DNA of 33,162 nt from a virus. The stretch spans positions 1 through 33,162 of the IMG/VR virus record IMGVR_UViG_3300020735_001087. The stretch is one strand, 5' to 3'. The notes under the pieces are model-generated. The model saw only the letters and a program-made list of their open reading frames with translations. It was not told where the DNA came from and searched no databases. Both the position numbers and the translations under genes were made by a program. Each line of letters begins with the position of its first letter. The first letter of the stretch is position 1. This document shows, piece after piece, positions 1-6,828 of the stretch.

Positions 1-255
1 ATGATATTATTATTTGTTAACTCTGTATATGCAGACTCAATGGCAGAACTTGAAATTAGATCAATTTATAGAACTAATGACCAATTTGAATATGATATAG
101 AAACTAAAAATTATCAAAATGCTTGTTTCCATTCTAAACAATTAGAACTAAGTTTATCTAACTTGGGTTCATTATCAACAGGCGAGTTTAGAGAAGAAAT
201 TAAAGAGCAAGGAAGAAAACAACACACAATAACTGAATACGTTTGTAATTTATAA
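1..255 (+). CDS. Small exported protein, probably 5'-truncated by the window edge
   Basis: The reading frame is open from base 1. The first residues form a short hydrophobic run ending VYADS, which looks like the last part of a signal peptide with cleavage after VYA. The hydrophobic core is too short to be complete, so the true start probably lies upstream of the window. The mature part of about 70 residues is charged and holds two cysteines (CFHSK and the C-terminal CNL). I do not recognise a family. It ends 12 bases before the next gene, which has the ribosome site AAGGAAA, so the two are probably cotranscribed. Confidence 0.6.
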   Translation: MILLFVNSVYADSMAELEIRSIYRTNDQFEYDIETKNYQNACFHSKQLELSLSNLGSLSTGEFREEIKEQGRKQHTITEYVCNL

Positions 256-267
256 AAAGGAAATATA

Positions 268-720
268 ATGAGAAACGAAATACCTAATATGTTACATGAT
301 ATTGTTTCAAGTATGATTAAACTTAATATACTAACCCAAGAACGAATGGTTTCTGCTAAAAGTTACTTATCAGAAATACACTTTTCGTGTGAGTATCAAA
401 CTGTAGAATATAATCCAGGAAGACAGTGTGGTAAAACAATGTTGATTGCTAGAAATGCTGGTAAGAATGATATTGTAATATCAACTAAGTCAAATCTGGC
501 TAGAGATTTACAATCAAAATTAAATTTTTTTAATCCTTCCTATAGAACACCAACAGCTTTTAGTATTGGAGATATACGTCCTGATGATCTTAAACTTAGA
601 GGAAGATCAGATTTTGATATTATATGGGTAGATAATGCATCTTATATTACAGATAATGACAAATATAAACTTTATCAAATTTTTGCTGGAAGATGTAATC
701 ATTTTGTTTTTTTAGGATAG
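268..720 (+). CDS. Truncated P-loop ATPase-like protein
   Basis: The 150-residue product has a Walker A motif GRQCGKT (residues 51-57), of the type seen in phage terminase and helicase ATPases, and a plausible Walker B, FDIIWVD, ending at Asp122. The C-terminus HFVFLG resembles the strand that ends a first RecA-like domain. No second domain follows, so this is a single ATPase core of about 100 residues after a helical N-terminus. It is far shorter than terminase or superfamily 2 helicases. It may act as a stand-alone nucleotide-binding protein or be a remnant. The role is unknown. The motifs are seen directly; the family link is inferred. Confidence 0.65.
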   Translation: MRNEIPNMLHDIVSSMIKLNILTQERMVSAKSYLSEIHFSCEYQTVEYNPGRQCGKTMLIARNAGKNDIVISTKSNLARDLQSKLNFFNPSYRTPTAFSIGDIRPDDLKLRGRSDFDIIWVDNASYITDNDKYKLYQIFAGRCNHFVFLG

Positions 721-737
721 ATTATGGGAGGTGTGTG

Positions 738-1196
738 ATGGGTTTAGATTCATATTTACATGCGAAACGATATGTTTCGGAATATAGTGAAGATACAAAA
801 GAAGTAAGTAAACAACTTCAAGAAATAACAAAAGATATTCGGGATGGGATGGGGAATCTTCAATATATAGTTACTGAGGCAATGTATTGGAGAAAGGCGA
901 ACGCGATACATAATTGGTTTGTGAAAAATGTTCAATACGGTATAGATGATTGTAGAGAATACGATGTTCCTATAGAAAAGTTACAGGAACTTTTAAAGGT
1001 TATAAAAACATGTATTAAGAAACCAAAAAAAATTCCTGAATTATTACCCCCAACTAGTGGATTCTTTTTTGGTTCTACAGAAATTGATGACTATTTTATC
1101 GACTCATTAAAAAGAACCAGAGATAGATTAATGTATTTAATAAATCAATCAGGTGAAGGTTATATATGGGAATTTAGTTATAGAAGTTCATGGTAA
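738..1196 (+). CDS. Phage protein of the MGLDxYL family, function unknown
   Basis: The protein starts MGLDSYLHAKRY, the signature opening of a family common in phages and their hosts that has no known activity. It ends with the equally typical aromatic stretch WEFSYRSSW. The middle is helical and rich in Glu and Lys, and SGFFFGS at about residue 110 is the other conserved patch. I chose the ATG at 738 because GGGAGGTG at 726-733 gives ideal spacing; a GTG at 735 is also possible but would sit too close. The next gene follows 12 bases downstream. Confidence 0.75.
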   Translation: MGLDSYLHAKRYVSEYSEDTKEVSKQLQEITKDIRDGMGNLQYIVTEAMYWRKANAIHNWFVKNVQYGIDDCREYDVPIEKLQELLKVIKTCIKKPKKIPELLPPTSGFFFGSTEIDDYFIDSLKRTRDRLMYLINQSGEGYIWEFSYRSSW

Positions 1197-1208
1197 TAGG
1201 AAATAACA

Positions 1209-1439
1209 ATGATATTAGAAATCAGTAAACATATTATTTTAGATGAATCAGCACCACAATTACCTAGCTGGGTTTTTCATCGAGATAATGTTATATTAGC
1301 ACAACAAGTGAAATTAGACGAAGCTCATATGCGCGAGTTCCTCCTATTTCTAGAATATTATTCCAAAGAAGAATTTACTTGCAAAAAATTAAAAATTTCT
1401 TCTGCAGATTTTTTTGAAGATATTACATTAAGGTATTAA
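1209..1439 (+). CDS. Small protein of unknown function
   Basis: This 76-residue acidic soluble protein has no membrane segment and no motif I recognise. It has a ribosome site (AGGAAAT at about 1198) and sits 12 bases after its neighbour and 2 bases before the next gene, so it is part of the same transcript. Composition and codon use match the flanking phage genes, which supports it being real. Confidence 0.6.
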   Translation: MILEISKHIILDESAPQLPSWVFHRDNVILAQQVKLDEAHMREFLLFLEYYSKEEFTCKKLKISSADFFEDITLRY

Positions 1440-1441
1440 AG

Positions 1442-1708
1442 ATGAAAATACAACGGTGGAATGGTAAAAATGGTATTCCAGAAATGGAATTAAACGAATT
1501 TGGGCATTGGGTTACGTTTGAGTCCTATTCTCTGGCTTTACTGGATGCTAATAAATCAGCAGAGCGTAAATGGGAATCATCGTGTTGTAGCGATGATAAA
1601 ATCAGAGCAGAATACGAAGATCAGCTATCTAAGCAACAAAATATTATTGCTGGATTATCAGCAGTTTTATTTTTGATTGTTGGAATTTTAATTTTAAATT
1701 GGATTTAA
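1442..1708 (+). CDS. Tail-anchored small membrane protein
   Basis: This 88-residue protein has an N-terminal soluble part with NEFGHWVTFE (about residues 18-27), then a charged helical linker, then one C-terminal membrane segment (about residues 69-87) rich in Leu, Ile and Val. The same architecture, with an SNDGKWVKCE motif in the same place, occurs in the gene at 3408-3677, so the two look like diverged paralogues. Such GxWVxxE proteins with a C-terminal anchor are seen in many phages without an assigned role. The topology suggests a cytoplasmic domain held at the inner membrane. Confidence 0.65.
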   Translation: MKIQRWNGKNGIPEMELNEFGHWVTFESYSLALLDANKSAERKWESSCCSDDKIRAEYEDQLSKQQNIIAGLSAVLFLIVGILILNWI

Positions 1709-1710
1709 AT

Positions 1711-1866
1711 ATGAATTTTCTAGATAAAGATCGTTTTATTATTGCTCTACAGAATGACATAAACGAATTAAAAGTAAGATTAGAAAAGATCCAATATATA
1801 TCCGCAACTATAATTTTTGCTTTGTTATTAATTGTAGCAGATTTATTTTTTGGAGCAAAATTTTGA
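1711..1866 (+). CDS. 51-residue membrane microprotein
   Basis: The start ATG lies two bases after the previous stop. The product begins with an amphipathic charged stretch (MNFLDKDRF, then NDINELKVRLEK) and ends in one hydrophobic segment of about 20 residues (ISATIIFALLLIVADLFF). The layout repeats the helix-plus-tail-anchor plan of its neighbour. Its stop codon overlaps the TTG start of the next gene (TTGA), which supports translation of both. Function unknown. Confidence 0.55.
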   Translation: MNFLDKDRFIIALQNDINELKVRLEKIQYISATIIFALLLIVADLFFGAKF

Positions 1867-2186
1867 AATTTGATACATTTAAAGATCTTTTTTCAACTCT
1901 ATTGCGAGAAAAAGAAAATAGAGATACCTTTATTAAATCTGTTCCTAGTTCTATTCGAGATGCATTTTTTGATAACGAATATATTGAATCGTATTATGTT
2001 GAAGTTAATGCTTTGATGTCAGCATTATTTACAGACAAAATTTTGCTTGATGATATTGATTATTTTCTCTATGAAGATATGACTCCTTTTGTTATTGTAC
2101 GAGGAGTAGATGCAGAAAGAAACTACGAAATATACACGGAAGAAGAAATGTTTTCCTATTTTGAAAAAGAATATAATTGGGATTAA
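1863..2186 (+). CDS. Acidic small protein of unknown function
   Basis: This 107-residue, strongly acidic soluble protein opens MKFDTFKDLF and carries many Asp, Glu and aromatic residues. The start is a TTG whose last bases overlap the upstream stop (TTGA), a coupling pattern used repeatedly in this genome. No ATG lies near the frame start. No known family is recognised. Acidic small proteins of this kind are often host-takeover factors in phages, but nothing here proves that. Confidence 0.55.
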   Translation: MKFDTFKDLFSTLLREKENRDTFIKSVPSSIRDAFFDNEYIESYYVEVNALMSALFTDKILLDDIDYFLYEDMTPFVIVRGVDAERNYEIYTEEEMFSYFEKEYNWD

Positions 2187-2213
2187 TATATACTCCTTTA
2201 ACTAGGAGACATT

Positions 2214-2408
2214 ATGCAAAAAAATTATTTCATTCGCGGAAAAGCTTGCGAGGATTATTGTGCGAAAATAGATTATCTTCGCAAGAATCCAATAACACCT
2301 TTAAATTTACATGATGATGCATTTTCTAACTGGAAAATTGCAAAACATCCAGAACCAGAAACTAAAAAAAATTATAACGATGGGGTTTTAGAATATGAAT
2401 GTTCATGA
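2214..2408 (+). CDS. Small protein of unknown function
   Basis: A 64-residue soluble protein with a clear ribosome site, TAGGAGA at about 2203-2209. It has three cysteines (CEDYC and the C-terminal ECS) but no metal-binding pattern I can name. Its end overlaps the ATG of the next frame at 2395. Confidence 0.6.
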   Translation: MQKNYFIRGKACEDYCAKIDYLRKNPITPLNLHDDAFSNWKIAKHPEPETKKNYNDGVLEYECS

Positions 2409-2571
2409 TGTTTTAATTAAACGGTATCACGAATTGTATACAATTCAAAAAGTAACTTTGTTATCAGAAACAGAGATGGAAGAATTTATAGAAATTTCAA
2501 CAAAAATACTTTACTCTCTTCTAGAAGAAGAAGACAATAAAGCAATGTTAAATAGATTAAGAAATAGATAA
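2395..2571 (+). CDS. 58-residue helical protein, unknown
   Basis: The frame opens MNVHDVLIKRYHEL and is all-helical and charged (EEFIEISTKILYSLLEEED). It overlaps the end of the previous gene by 14 bases. The TAA stop runs directly into the AAAAGTGCTTG block of the following promoter, so this gene closes the first operon. No family recognised. Confidence 0.55.
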   Translation: MNVHDVLIKRYHELYTIQKVTLLSETEMEEFIEISTKILYSLLEEEDNKAMLNRLRNR

Positions 2572-2578
2572 AAAGTGC

Positions 2579-2607
2579 TTGTTATTTTAATATGATTAAG
2601 GTATAAT
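2579..2607 (+). promoter_or_regulatory. Promoter of the AAAGTGCTTG family (P1)
   Basis: The -35 is TTGTTA (2579-2584), preceded by AAAAAGTGC. A 17-nt spacer leads to TATAAT (2602-2607). The start region reads TTATATTTTAAATTT, close to that of the sister promoters, and TATAA/TTATA forms a small dyad. It drives the operon starting at 2638. Confidence 0.8.
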
Positions 2608-2637
2608 AATTTATATTTTAAATTTTTGGAGAAAATT

Positions 2638-2805
2638 GTGAAAAAGTTTTTTGTTGGTATTCTTGATGTTGTGTTATTTATATTAGTAGTTTCTATGTTT
2701 TGTTTCGTTAACCAATGGTTGATTTTATTTGTAATGGCAGGTATAATCGTTCTTGTTGTTGAACATTATTATATAATGCGCAAATGCTATTTGGAGGAAA
2801 AATAA
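2638..2805 (+). CDS. 55-residue membrane microprotein
   Basis: It starts with GTG after TTGGAGAAAA. Two adjacent hydrophobic stretches (about residues 4-23 and 26-45) separated by NQW suggest a two-pass hairpin, followed by a short charged tail, MRKCYLEEK. It is the first gene after a strong promoter. Its stop overlaps the next start (TAATG). Function unknown. Confidence 0.6.
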   Translation: MKKFFVGILDVVLFILVVSMFCFVNQWLILFVMAGIIVLVVEHYYIMRKCYLEEK

Positions 2806-3095
2806 TGTCTGGCGGGCAATTTGATTATGACCAATATAAAATTGGTCAAATAGCAGATTCAATTGAAGATTTTATTTACCACAATAAATCAGAAGAAATT
2901 GATGAGTATGGCGATAAACGAGGCAGAGATTATTCTGATGAAACTATATATCAATTCAAAATGGCAGTTGATATTTTAAGATTGGCAGAAGTATATGCAC
3001 AAAGAATTGATTGGTTATTATCTGGAGACGATGGCGAAGAATCTTTCCATGATCGATTGGAAAATGAATTAAAACAATTTAATGTGGTTGTATGA
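2805..3095 (+). CDS. Phage protein of the MSGGxFDY family, function unknown
   Basis: I place the start at the ATG at 2805, giving MSGGQFDYDQYKIGQIADSIE, because GGAGG at 2792-2796 is well placed for it and because this opening is the conserved signature of a family of roughly 100 residues found in many phages and bacteria. An upstream in-frame ATG at 2784 would add residues the family lacks. The rest is helical and acidic. It overlaps both neighbours (TAATG upstream, ATGA downstream), so the three genes are translationally coupled. Confidence 0.8.
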   Translation: MSGGQFDYDQYKIGQIADSIEDFIYHNKSEEIDEYGDKRGRDYSDETIYQFKMAVDILRLAEVYAQRIDWLLSGDDGEESFHDRLENELKQFNVVV

Positions 3096-3415
3096 AAAAA
3101 TCAGAAATAAATGAAAATCTTTTAGATATGGCATTGTGGCATGGCGTTCTTGAAGAATTTGATTCTGTAGTACAAACATTATATGTTCCATGTCCAAGAG
3201 CAGAAAAAATTAAAGAATATTCTGATGATATTATTTCCAAATGTCTAGAGTTAATAGAAACCGAATATAACATTGCAAAAAAACCTGTTCATGAATCAGA
3301 TTTTGTTTTAGATCCTATGTATTCTAAGGCAGAGCATTATAGAGTTGGTAGACAACATGGCATAGATATTTGTAGAAAAATAATTACAGAATATTTTGGA
3401 GATAAAAATGATTAA
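3092..3415 (+). CDS. Small protein of unknown function
   Basis: A 107-residue soluble protein with mixed helix and YxxxRxHG features (HYRVGRQHGIDICRK near the C-terminus). The ATG overlaps the previous stop (ATGA), and the C-terminal codons overlap the next start by eight bases. No family recognised. Confidence 0.6.
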   Translation: MKKSEINENLLDMALWHGVLEEFDSVVQTLYVPCPRAEKIKEYSDDIISKCLELIETEYNIAKKPVHESDFVLDPMYSKAEHYRVGRQHGIDICRKIITEYFGDKND

Positions 3416-3677
3416 ACGGTATACACAAGGTTTTGGATATTTTGGTCCAATGGAACAATCTAACGATGGAAAGTGGGTTAAATGTGAAGATCATGAAAAT
3501 AGAGTAGATTCTCTAAAACAGCAATATAGGGAATTGCATACAGTTTATACAAATACAAAAGAAGAATTATTTGACACAATTAGACAATTAGCTGACAGAA
3601 TTATAGCTTGGCAAGTATTTTCATTTCTTGAAGCTATTATAATTGTTATATTAAGTATTCTTTATTTTGTAAAATGA
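3408..3677 (+). CDS. Tail-anchored membrane protein, paralogue of the 1442 gene
   Basis: I chose the ATG at 3408, preceded by TTGGAG at 3396-3401, over an upstream TTG. The 89-residue product starts MIKRYTQGFGYFG, then has SNDGKWVKCEDHENRV, a long helical linker of coiled-coil type, and a C-terminal hydrophobic segment (AIIIVILSILYF). Order and spacing match the gene at 1442-1708. The membrane-facing, cytoplasmic-domain arrangement is inferred. The role is unknown. Confidence 0.65.
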   Translation: MIKRYTQGFGYFGPMEQSNDGKWVKCEDHENRVDSLKQQYRELHTVYTNTKEELFDTIRQLADRIIAWQVFSFLEAIIIVILSILYFVK

Positions 3678-3934
3678 AAATTGAAACAAGCCATTCAATA
3701 ACGAATGACATTGATACAATAAATAAGATAGAAACAATTATCATCACAAGATATTTTGGTTTAGAATTAACAAAAGAAGTTCTTCAACAATTATATGATG
3801 ATGTCATATTAATTCTTGATCCAAAAATTTATTCAGAATTAGAAGTTGGATTTTGTATGTCAAGAAAATCTCTTTGGGTTGATTTTAATAGCAATAGTTC
3901 TGGTGAAACGCATCCAATATATTTGGAGTTTTAA
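3674..3934 (+). CDS. Small protein of unknown function
   Basis: An 86-residue soluble protein whose ATG overlaps the previous stop by four bases (ATGA) and whose stop overlaps the next start (TAATG). It is mixed alpha/beta with no recognisable motif. Coupling to both neighbours is the main support for it. Confidence 0.6.
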   Translation: MKIETSHSITNDIDTINKIETIIITRYFGLELTKEVLQQLYDDVILILDPKIYSELEVGFCMSRKSLWVDFNSNSSGETHPIYLEF

Positions 3935-4350
3935 TGGAAAAATTTGAAGAATTAAATAAAAAGATACAAGAAACACAAGAACTTATTAAAGAAAAAACAA
4001 CTCTTTTATCTTCTTTAAAAGAAGAATTGGTAGAGTTAGAAAAGAAATCTTGGAGTCCTCCTAATGGCGATTATGTTGTTGATTCTACTGGAAATATCCT
4101 TGATTTATCAAATGATCCAAATAAACTAACATGGGTTAATCCGGAATTCGGAAATGTTAGATCTTCTAAAAAGAAAGCTGAAAAATTAACTAAAAATCAA
4201 AAGAACTTCAACAGAATTTCTGCATATTTTGATGATGTTGCTCCAGTTATCGAAGTTAAAATTAATGAAGGGTATTCTACAATTTCGCTAAATTTTTATG
4301 ATTATTCTAATAGCGATTTATCAACATTTAAGAGAGAAGTAATTTGTTAA
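3934..4350 (+). CDS. Coiled-coil protein, unknown
   Basis: The first about 40 residues are heptad-like (repeated EEL, KIQETQEL and LKEEL units) and likely form a coiled coil. They are followed by a less ordered middle with KKKAEKLTKNQKNF and a C-terminal beta-rich part. At 138 residues it is longer than most neighbours. No catalytic motif is visible. A structural or scaffolding role is possible but unproven. Confidence 0.6.
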   Translation: MEKFEELNKKIQETQELIKEKTTLLSSLKEELVELEKKSWSPPNGDYVVDSTGNILDLSNDPNKLTWVNPEFGNVRSSKKKAEKLTKNQKNFNRISAYFDDVAPVIEVKINEGYSTISLNFYDYSNSDLSTFKREVIC

Positions 4351-4538
4351 AATCTATTTCATTGGTTTGTTTATTTGTTATGGTTGTATTAATTGGTAGT
4401 GTGTTTTATACCTATGCTGTAGTAATTGCAAATTCAATTCCAAAAAACCAACCAGAAGTTTTTGTCACTAAAGATGGTTGTATTACAACAAAAACATATT
4501 ATATGGGCGAACGTATTTACGATAAAAAATGCGCATAA
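4344..4538 (+). CDS. Signal-anchored small protein
   Basis: It starts with TTG at 4344, overlapping the upstream gene. Residues 5-29 form one long hydrophobic segment ending AVVIANS, either an uncleaved anchor or a signal peptide. The about 35-residue exposed part carries two cysteines (DGCITTKT and the terminal KKCA) that could pair in the periplasm. It resembles small envelope proteins of phages. A lysis or exclusion role cannot be assigned. Confidence 0.5.
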   Translation: MLKSISLVCLFVMVVLIGSVFYTYAVVIANSIPKNQPEVFVTKDGCITTKTYYMGERIYDKKCA

Positions 4539-4696
4539 TGAATCAAGATGAAGAAACATTTGTACTATTTGTTATAGTAATGTTATTATTAAAAATGATG
4601 TTTTGTAGAATTTTTAGCGCAATTTTAGATTGGTATAATAATTTATTCGTTCAATATAACGCATTGATTACATATATTATTGAGATATTTTCGTGA
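4538..4696 (+). CDS. 52-residue membrane microprotein
   Basis: Short N-terminus with acidic residues (MNQDEETF), then a hydrophobic segment (VLFVIVMLLLKMMF), then an amphipathic aromatic tail. The start overlaps the previous stop (TAATG) and the stop overlaps the next GTG start (GTGA). The overlaps on both sides support translation. Function unknown. Confidence 0.5.
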   Translation: MNQDEETFVLFVIVMLLLKMMFCRIFSAILDWYNNLFVQYNALITYIIEIFS

Positions 4697-5073
4697 AAGT
4701 ACAAGAAGCTTTAGAAATAATTGATTATAGGATTTCTAGTGGTGCAAAATTTTGCTGGAGTTGTTTTGGTAAAAATTGTTATATTTTAGATTTTCAAGAT
4801 TATTCGGAATTTGATGTCCAAATATATTTTGATACCGATTCTAGAGAAGTTTACCTTATAGAATTATTTGATCATACCACCGAACATTATAATTTCTGGT
4901 TAAATCCAAAATTTGCAAATTCCTACGAACAAGAATGCATTAGAAGAAATGTTGAAAGATGTCCTGATAATTATCAACAAATTCCTTTCATTTACTCTAA
5001 CGATGTTTTAAACCAACTACGACACCAAATGATTAATATAATGCTTGACGAAATAGTTGAAGATATAGTATAA
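4693..5073 (+). CDS. Protein of unknown function
   Basis: A 126-residue acidic soluble protein starting with GTG in a GTGA overlap. It is rich in aromatic residues and cysteines (FCWSCFGKNC near residue 20). The spacing CxxC-x4-C hints at metal binding, but no ligand set is complete. The last codons contain the -35 box of the following promoter, so the gene end and the promoter share sequence. Confidence 0.6.
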   Translation: MKVQEALEIIDYRISSGAKFCWSCFGKNCYILDFQDYSEFDVQIYFDTDSREVYLIELFDHTTEHYNFWLNPKFANSYEQECIRRNVERCPDNYQQIPFIYSNDVLNQLRHQMINIMLDEIVEDIV

Positions 5074-5074
5074 T
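5045..5074 (+). promoter_or_regulatory. Promoter of the AAAGTGCTTG family (P2)
   Basis: TTGACG (5045-5050), preceded by ATGC, lies inside the end of the upstream gene. An 18-nt spacer leads to TATAAT (5069-5074). The start region (TTTGAGTTTAAATTTAATGG) resembles its sisters. It drives the gene at 5107. Confidence 0.75.
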
Positions 5075-5106
5075 ATATTTGAGTTTAAATTTAATGGAGA
5101 ATGATT

Positions 5107-5376
5107 GTGTCATATTCGCGCTGGAGTAATAGTAATTGGTACACGTTTTGGAATTCAAATTCTGGAGAAACTAAAGAAAATCAAATATTATCACTATGGC
5201 ATGTTAGTGATGATTGTTCAGATTTTACATTTGACCAATTAGAACAATTTAATCTTTCCGTAATGAAAACAATTTTTCCTAAAATTTCTGAAGAAGATTT
5301 GTTAGAAGGATTAGAATACATCGACCAATTTTTAGGTGATGTTAATGACGATTTTTTAGGGGATGATCTAAAATAA
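5107..5376 (+). CDS. Phage protein of the MSYSRWSxSxWYTFW family, unknown
   Basis: The GTG at 5107 gives MSYSRWSNSNWYTFWNS, the conserved opening of a small family found in phages and prokaryotes. The ribosome site TGGAGA ends at 5100, correctly spaced for 5107 but touching the ATG at 5101, so 5107 is preferred. The remainder is acidic and helical (SEEDLLEGLEYIDQFL). No activity is known for the family. Confidence 0.75.
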   Translation: MSYSRWSNSNWYTFWNSNSGETKENQILSLWHVSDDCSDFTFDQLEQFNLSVMKTIFPKISEEDLLEGLEYIDQFLGDVNDDFLGDDLK

Positions 5377-5387
5377 ACTTAGCTTTA

Positions 5388-5507
5388 TTGATTTATGCAA
5401 TTACTGTTTTCTCTAATATTAATTGAATAGCTCATGCTTTTGAAATTATAAGTATATGTTGTTTAGTTATTTTAGGTTTTTTTGATAAACTATTAAAAAA
5501 ATTCTAA
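5388..5507 (+). pseudogene. Broken membrane protein with an internal TGA
   Basis: The frame starting at TTG 5388 reads about 12 hydrophobic residues, meets TGA at 5424-5426, and then continues open for 26 more residues with a second hydrophobic segment (EIISICCLVILGFF) and a basic end, DKLLKKF. One base change, for example TGG to TGA, would explain it. It lies between a family gene and another membrane gene. It may be a decayed microprotein, or chance. No good ribosome site is seen. Confidence 0.3.
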
Positions 5508-5515
5508 AGATTGAT

Positions 5516-5746
5516 GTGATTATATTTGTTATATCTATCGGTATTTCTACTATTATACCTACAGAAAAAACTTCATATTTAATGGTTGGCGGTTATCTTG
5601 CAGAAAATGTAGTAAAAAGTGAACAATTTAATAATACCATATCAAAATCTGGTGAAATTGTTAACAAGTTAACAAAAATTGTTAATAATAAACTTGATCA
5701 ATATGTAGAAGAAACTAACAAAAACTTAATCGAGGAAAAAAAATAA
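5516..5746 (+). CDS. Small membrane protein with IIPTEKTSYLM motif
   Basis: It starts with GTG. A short hydrophobic N-terminus (about residues 2-14) is followed by PTEKTSYLMVGGYLAENVV and a long charged helix. Small phage proteins with a P(S/T)xxTxYxM step directly after a membrane segment, then a helical tail, are common in T4-like and T7-like phages and have no proven role. The stop overlaps the next start (TAATG), coupling it to the kinase gene. Confidence 0.55.
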   Translation: MIIFVISIGISTIIPTEKTSYLMVGGYLAENVVKSEQFNNTISKSGEIVNKLTKIVNNKLDQYVEETNKNLIEEKK

Positions 5747-6213
5747 TGCCCAAATTATACATGCTGGTCGGATTGCCTGCTTCTGGCAAATCTACTTGGG
5801 TGGAAAAGCAAAAATTTGATTCTACAGTAGCTATTGTATCAACAGATAAACATATCGATAACTATGCTAAAAATTTGAACAAAACATATAATGAGGTTTT
5901 TGCAGAATATTATAACATTGCTAAAAATCTAATGGATGCAGAAATAGCATCAGCAGTAAATGATCAAAAGCATATCGTTTGGGATCAAACAAATATTAAT
6001 AAAGCTTCTCGTGCTTTAAAGTTAAAACAAATCCCTGACAATTATTTAAAGATAGCTATTGTGTTTGATTTACCACAAGAAAAAGAACATAATCGAAGAT
6101 TGAAAAGTCGAAAAGGTAAAATTATATCTCAACGTGTTATATCACAAATGAAAGATGGTTATGAAAAACCTGAACTTCTAGAAGGTTTTGATTCAATTAG
6201 GTTTGAAAAATGA
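5746..6213 (+). CDS. P-loop kinase, polynucleotide-kinase-like domain
   Basis: The 155-residue product has Walker A GLPASGKST (residues 9-17), then STDKHID at about residues 32-38, where the kinase family has its conserved acidic position, a WDQTN segment at about residue 84, and basic lid residues (NRRLKSRKGK at about residue 120). This fits the AAA_33/predicted-kinase group that includes the kinase half of T4 Pnk. No phosphatase half is present, unlike T4 Pnk (301 residues). It probably phosphorylates nucleic acid 5' ends or a small molecule. The substrate is inferred only. The next kinase gene overlaps it by four bases. Confidence 0.75.
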   Translation: MPKLYMLVGLPASGKSTWVEKQKFDSTVAIVSTDKHIDNYAKNLNKTYNEVFAEYYNIAKNLMDAEIASAVNDQKHIVWDQTNINKASRALKLKQIPDNYLKIAIVFDLPQEKEHNRRLKSRKGKIISQRVISQMKDGYEKPELLEGFDSIRFEK

Positions 6214-6635
6214 AAATATTAATAATGGGGTTGCCTGGATCTGGTAAAACCGCATTAGCAAAAGCATTACAGAAAAAATTAAAATGTCTTTGGTTTAATG
6301 CAGATACAGTAAGAGAACAATTTAATGATTGGGATTTTAGTCATAATGGACGAATTCGTCAAAGCGAACGAATGCGCGATTTAGCAAACAGTTCCTCGAA
6401 TGAATCAAAATATGTGATTGTTGATTTTATTGCACCTTTTCAAGAAACACGTGATATATTTGATGCTGACTTTACAGTATGGGTTAATAGAATAGAAACT
6501 TCTATATATCAAAATACTAATAATTTATTTGAAAAGCCAATTAAATGCGATGTGGAAATACTTCCAGGATTTACAGTCAAAGAAGAAGTTGCATTAGTTT
6601 GTCAAAAATTAAATGATACATTTAAAGATTTATAA
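6210..6635 (+). CDS. Adenylylsulfate-kinase-like P-loop kinase
   Basis: Walker A GLPGSGKT (residues 7-14) is followed by NADTVREQFNDWDFS and GRIRQSERMRDLA. This pattern marks phage proteins related to APS kinase (CysC), where the NADxVR and DFS segments line the substrate pocket. At 141 residues it is shorter than CysC (about 200), and the second half is divergent. It follows another P-loop kinase with an ATGA overlap, so the pair is coexpressed. Real substrate unknown; sulfate activation should not be assumed. Confidence 0.75.
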   Translation: MKILIMGLPGSGKTALAKALQKKLKCLWFNADTVREQFNDWDFSHNGRIRQSERMRDLANSSSNESKYVIVDFIAPFQETRDIFDADFTVWVNRIETSIYQNTNNLFEKPIKCDVEILPGFTVKEEVALVCQKLNDTFKDL

Positions 6636-6673
6636 TTGACAACATTAATTTTAATCTACAACTTAAAATCATT

Positions 6674-6781
6674 ATGCAGATAATAAGTAATACCAGAAAA
6701 ATAATTATAGAATTATTATATATTGTAAATTCGTTAATAATTACATTTATGTTTGGATATTTTCTATCAAAAATGGTATAA
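6674..6781 (+). CDS. 35-residue membrane microprotein
   Basis: A short basic N-terminus (NTRKIIIE) is followed by one membrane segment (IVNSLIITFMFGYFL). The stop codon overlaps the first TATAAATA box of the late promoter. There is no strong ribosome site, so this is a tentative call. Confidence 0.35.
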   Translation: MQIISNTRKIIIELLYIVNSLIITFMFGYFLSKMV

Positions 6782-6793
6782 ATAGTATAAATA
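6777..6793 (+). promoter_or_regulatory. Doubled T4-like late promoter
   Basis: TATAAATA occurs at 6777-6784 and again at 6786-6793, one base apart, 36 bases before the structural gene at 6829. TATAAATA is the T4 late -10 consensus, recognised by gp55-type sigma with no -35. The same 17-base doubled box occurs at 31397-31413. Confidence 0.7.
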
Positions 6794-6828
6794 CTATAAC
6801 TTAAATAATTTAATATTGGAATATATAT

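Noticed and set aside
6636-6664. TTGACA at 6636 as a promoter
   Set aside because: No acceptable -10 lies 16-18 bases downstream and the AAAGTGC extension is missing.
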